Notes under the pieces: model-generated
Database searches by the model: none
What the model was told of the DNA's origin: nothing
Seen by the model: only the letters and a program-made list of their open reading frames with translations
In this document: piece after piece, positions 62,725 to 64,000 of the stretch
Layout: each line of letters starts with the position of its first letter
How positions within the stretch are numbered: the stretch's first letter is position 1
Position numbers and translations under genes: made by a program
Origin: Sphingopyxis sp. H050
GTDB lineage: Bacteria > Pseudomonadota > Alphaproteobacteria > Sphingomonadales > Sphingomonadaceae
DNA: 64,000 nucleotides
Reading direction: 5' to 3'
NCBI RefSeq assembly: GCF_001468265.1
Contig: NZ_LNRZ01000013.1
Span: 1-64,000 of the forward strand

Positions 62725-62971
62725 CCGGCGCCGGCGGAGCGGAAAGGTCGGCGCCATTGTCGTCGACCAGAACCCAATCGGTTGCGCACCAGTCGGCTCT
62801 GCCCATCGCGAGCGGCCATTCGATCGTTTGATCGTCCTGCGTAAGCGCCATCACATATTCGGCAAACCCGTCCTTGTCCTGACGAGCGATCCAGCGGCGG
62901 CCTTTGTGCCACCCGTCGCGGCGGACGCGGGCACCGTTTTCGATTGCGTCGAGAGCTTCACGGAAATCCAT
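62687..62971 (-). CDS. DUF2829/Tad2-like protein (possible anti-Thoeris)
   Basis: A 94-residue protein from the ATG at 62971 (GGGGA before it; TTG at 62986 is an alternative). The start MDFREALDAIENGARVRRDGWHKG and the later ADWCATDWVLVDD match DUF2829, whose characterised members (Tad2) sequester the cyclic ADP-ribose signal of Thoeris immunity. The middle is shorter than in typical phage Tad2. Activity is inferred from family only. Confidence 0.75.
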   Translation of the reverse strand: MDFREALDAIENGARVRRDGWHKGRRWIARQDKDGFAEYVMALTQDDQTIEWPLAMGRADWCATDWVLVDDNGADLSAPPAPATPESPASSGTP

Positions 62972-63068
62972 GTCGTGTTTCCCCAAATACGCCCCGGTTC
63001 GGAATCATAAGCGAAACAAAGGCTTCGGCAAGAGTCCTGGTAGTTCGAGAGGCGCTGGAATGCTGACG

Positions 63069-64000
63069 CTATGCGGCGACTTGCAATCCGACGGGGATCA
63101 ACGGTCCTGTGCAGCCGTCATAGAACCGAGATCCGCTTGGGTCGTCGAACAGTCGCATGTCGTTCGCGTCGAACCATCTCAGCCAGGCTGAAAGCTCGGC
63201 ACGTTTCTCGATGGGAAAATTGCCTTCGGTATCTTGAAAGCGGACCAAGGCGGCGGGAGCCATTGCGATGATCGCGTCGATTTCGTCGGAAGGCAAAAGC
63301 TGCTCGTCCCGAATGAAGTCGGTCATCGCGCCTGGGCGGCGTTCGGCGCCATTTCGTCCTTTCACCGATTTGCGCCATAAGCCCTCGACATTGCGCAATC
63401 GGGGTTTTGCCCGCGCTTCCATCAAGACAATCCTTCTCAGCTGGGATATCGGGAGGTCCCGAATCTCCCATGGTTTAGCGGCTCCGCACATGAAACAGGC
63501 GCTTTTGCTAGGGAGAGGAAGCCCTTCAGCGAGAATGCGGGCCTCACAAGCGGCGCGGTCCCATCCCCATTCGCGCAGCGGATATTCGTAGTCGTAGCGC
63601 GGATCCAAATGACCTTCGGCATGGGCATATCGTTTGCTGTCGCGGGCGCCGGCGTCATAGCCGATGCACTTCGTCACCTTGCCGCCGCGGGCCCACCAGC
63701 TGATGGCAGGCTCCCATGCTTCGACGAAACGATCCTGTGGTTCGATCTTCCATTTCTGCGAGCAGCTATGGCGGCCGAAGCTGATCGAAGGCAGCGTGCC
63801 GTTGGTGAAGCAATTTTCGTCGAGAGTGCGGTATGGAGGCCAGTGCTTGAAGCGACGCGGCTCATAACGGACCGTCTCGCACCGGATGCCGCGACGGCGA
63901 AGCCAGCGGAATATGAGATCGCGGTACGCATAGGTTTCAGGCTTTTCGGAACCCGTATCCGCGAAAAGCACAAGATCGATCCGCCGACCTTGGGCCATCA
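63069..64000 (-). CDS. PAPS-reductase-family PP-loop protein, partial
   Basis: About 310 residues are visible. The sequence following a missing N-terminus (LVLFADTGSEKPETYAYRDL) matches PAPS-reductase-like proteins of mobile elements, and two Cys pairs (HSCSQKW, SACFMCGAAK) fit the family's iron-sulfur or zinc site. The PP-loop (SGGxxS) should precede this point and would lie beyond 64000, so an internal Met at 63998 is probably not the true start. Confidence 0.8.
   Translation of the reverse strand, partial: MAQGRRIDLVLFADTGSEKPETYAYRDLIFRWLRRRGIRCETVRYEPRRFKHWPPYRTLDENCFTNGTLPSISFGRHSCSQKWKIEPQDRFVEAWEPAISWWARGGKVTKCIGYDAGARDSKRYAHAEGHLDPRYDYEYPLREWGWDRAACEARILAEGLPLPSKSACFMCGAAKPWEIRDLPISQLRRIVLMEARAKPRLRNVEGLWRKSVKGRNGAERRPGAMTDFIRDEQLLPSDEIDAIIAMAPAALVRFQDTEGNFPIEKRAELSAWLRWFDANDMRLFDDPSGSRFYDGCTGPLIPVGLQVAA

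Overview
The window reads as a block of a conjugative plasmid (or integrative conjugative element) from an alphaproteobacterium of the sphingomonad type (Sphingopyxis, Sphingobium, Novosphingobium or Sphingomonas). The reasons are the high-GC coding style, a complete F-type transfer operon in the sphingomonad arrangement, a MobF relaxase, and accessory families common on such plasmids (DUF736, DUF1173, DUF2493, SprT-like, SRAP, WGR, DUF6771). No rRNA, tRNA or CRISPR array was seen, and no replication initiator could be named with confidence.

Layout. 1-0.8 kb: a serine resolvase behind a res-like cluster of sites. 0.9-2.9 kb: a minus-strand set of small membrane or unknown proteins. 3.1-11.6 kb (+): a peptide natural-product (RiPP) island with an S9 peptidase resembling lasso-peptide isopeptidases, an HlyD adaptor, a C39-peptidase ABC exporter, four tandem precursor peptides, a strong terminator and an asparagine-synthetase-like ATP-dependent modifying enzyme. 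11.7-17.5 kb (-): SRAP protein, a second SRAP-like protein without the catalytic cysteine, zinc-ribbon, DUF6771 and WGR proteins, a winged-helix regulator, a lytic transglycosylase coupled to an XRE regulator, and an unknown protein. 17.5-39.0 kb (+): traA-L-E-K-B-dsbC-(unk)-V-C-(unk)-trbI-S26 peptidase-traW-U-trbC-traN-(two paralogous winged-helix-like proteins)-traF-H-G. 39.0-49.4 kb (-): a small membrane protein, SprT-like protease, a possible hidden micro-gene with tandem hairpins, a periplasmic protein, a nuclease, the relaxase traI, the coupling protein traD and a ribbon-helix-helix protein. 49.4-50.2 kb: a repeat-rich non-coding stretch that is the best oriT candidate. 50.2-57 kb: small plasmid genes, ssb, a relBE pair, DUF2493 and DUF736. 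57.9-62.7 kb (+): a tandemly duplicated two-gene module (TAT-like protein plus sigma-region-4-like protein), then a ribbon-helix-helix protein and a DUF1173 gene. The end holds a DUF2829/Tad2-like gene and a partial PAPS-reductase-family gene cut by the window edge.

How it works together. The transfer genes should build an F-like extendable pilus. TraI nicks and unwinds the DNA, TraD couples it to the channel, and a DsbC-like protein and TraF support disulfide folding of a very cysteine-rich TraN. The cargo includes the RiPP island, a toxin-antitoxin pair, ssb, and a possible anti-Thoeris protein.

Best candidates for undescribed biology: (1) the RiPP island, in which a lasso-like cyclase and isopeptidase-like enzyme occur with a C39 exporter but no lasso B protease, and whose four precursors share an invariant C-terminal block rather than a conserved leader alone; (2) a structured RNA of about 95-105 nt present twice with compensatory arm changes, one copy upstream of ssb and one upstream of the DUF736 gene; (3) a 29-32 codon hydrophobic micro-ORF with an extended Shine-Dalgarno, beside two hairpins that share an identical apex; (4) the duplicated sigma-4-like/TAT-like module.
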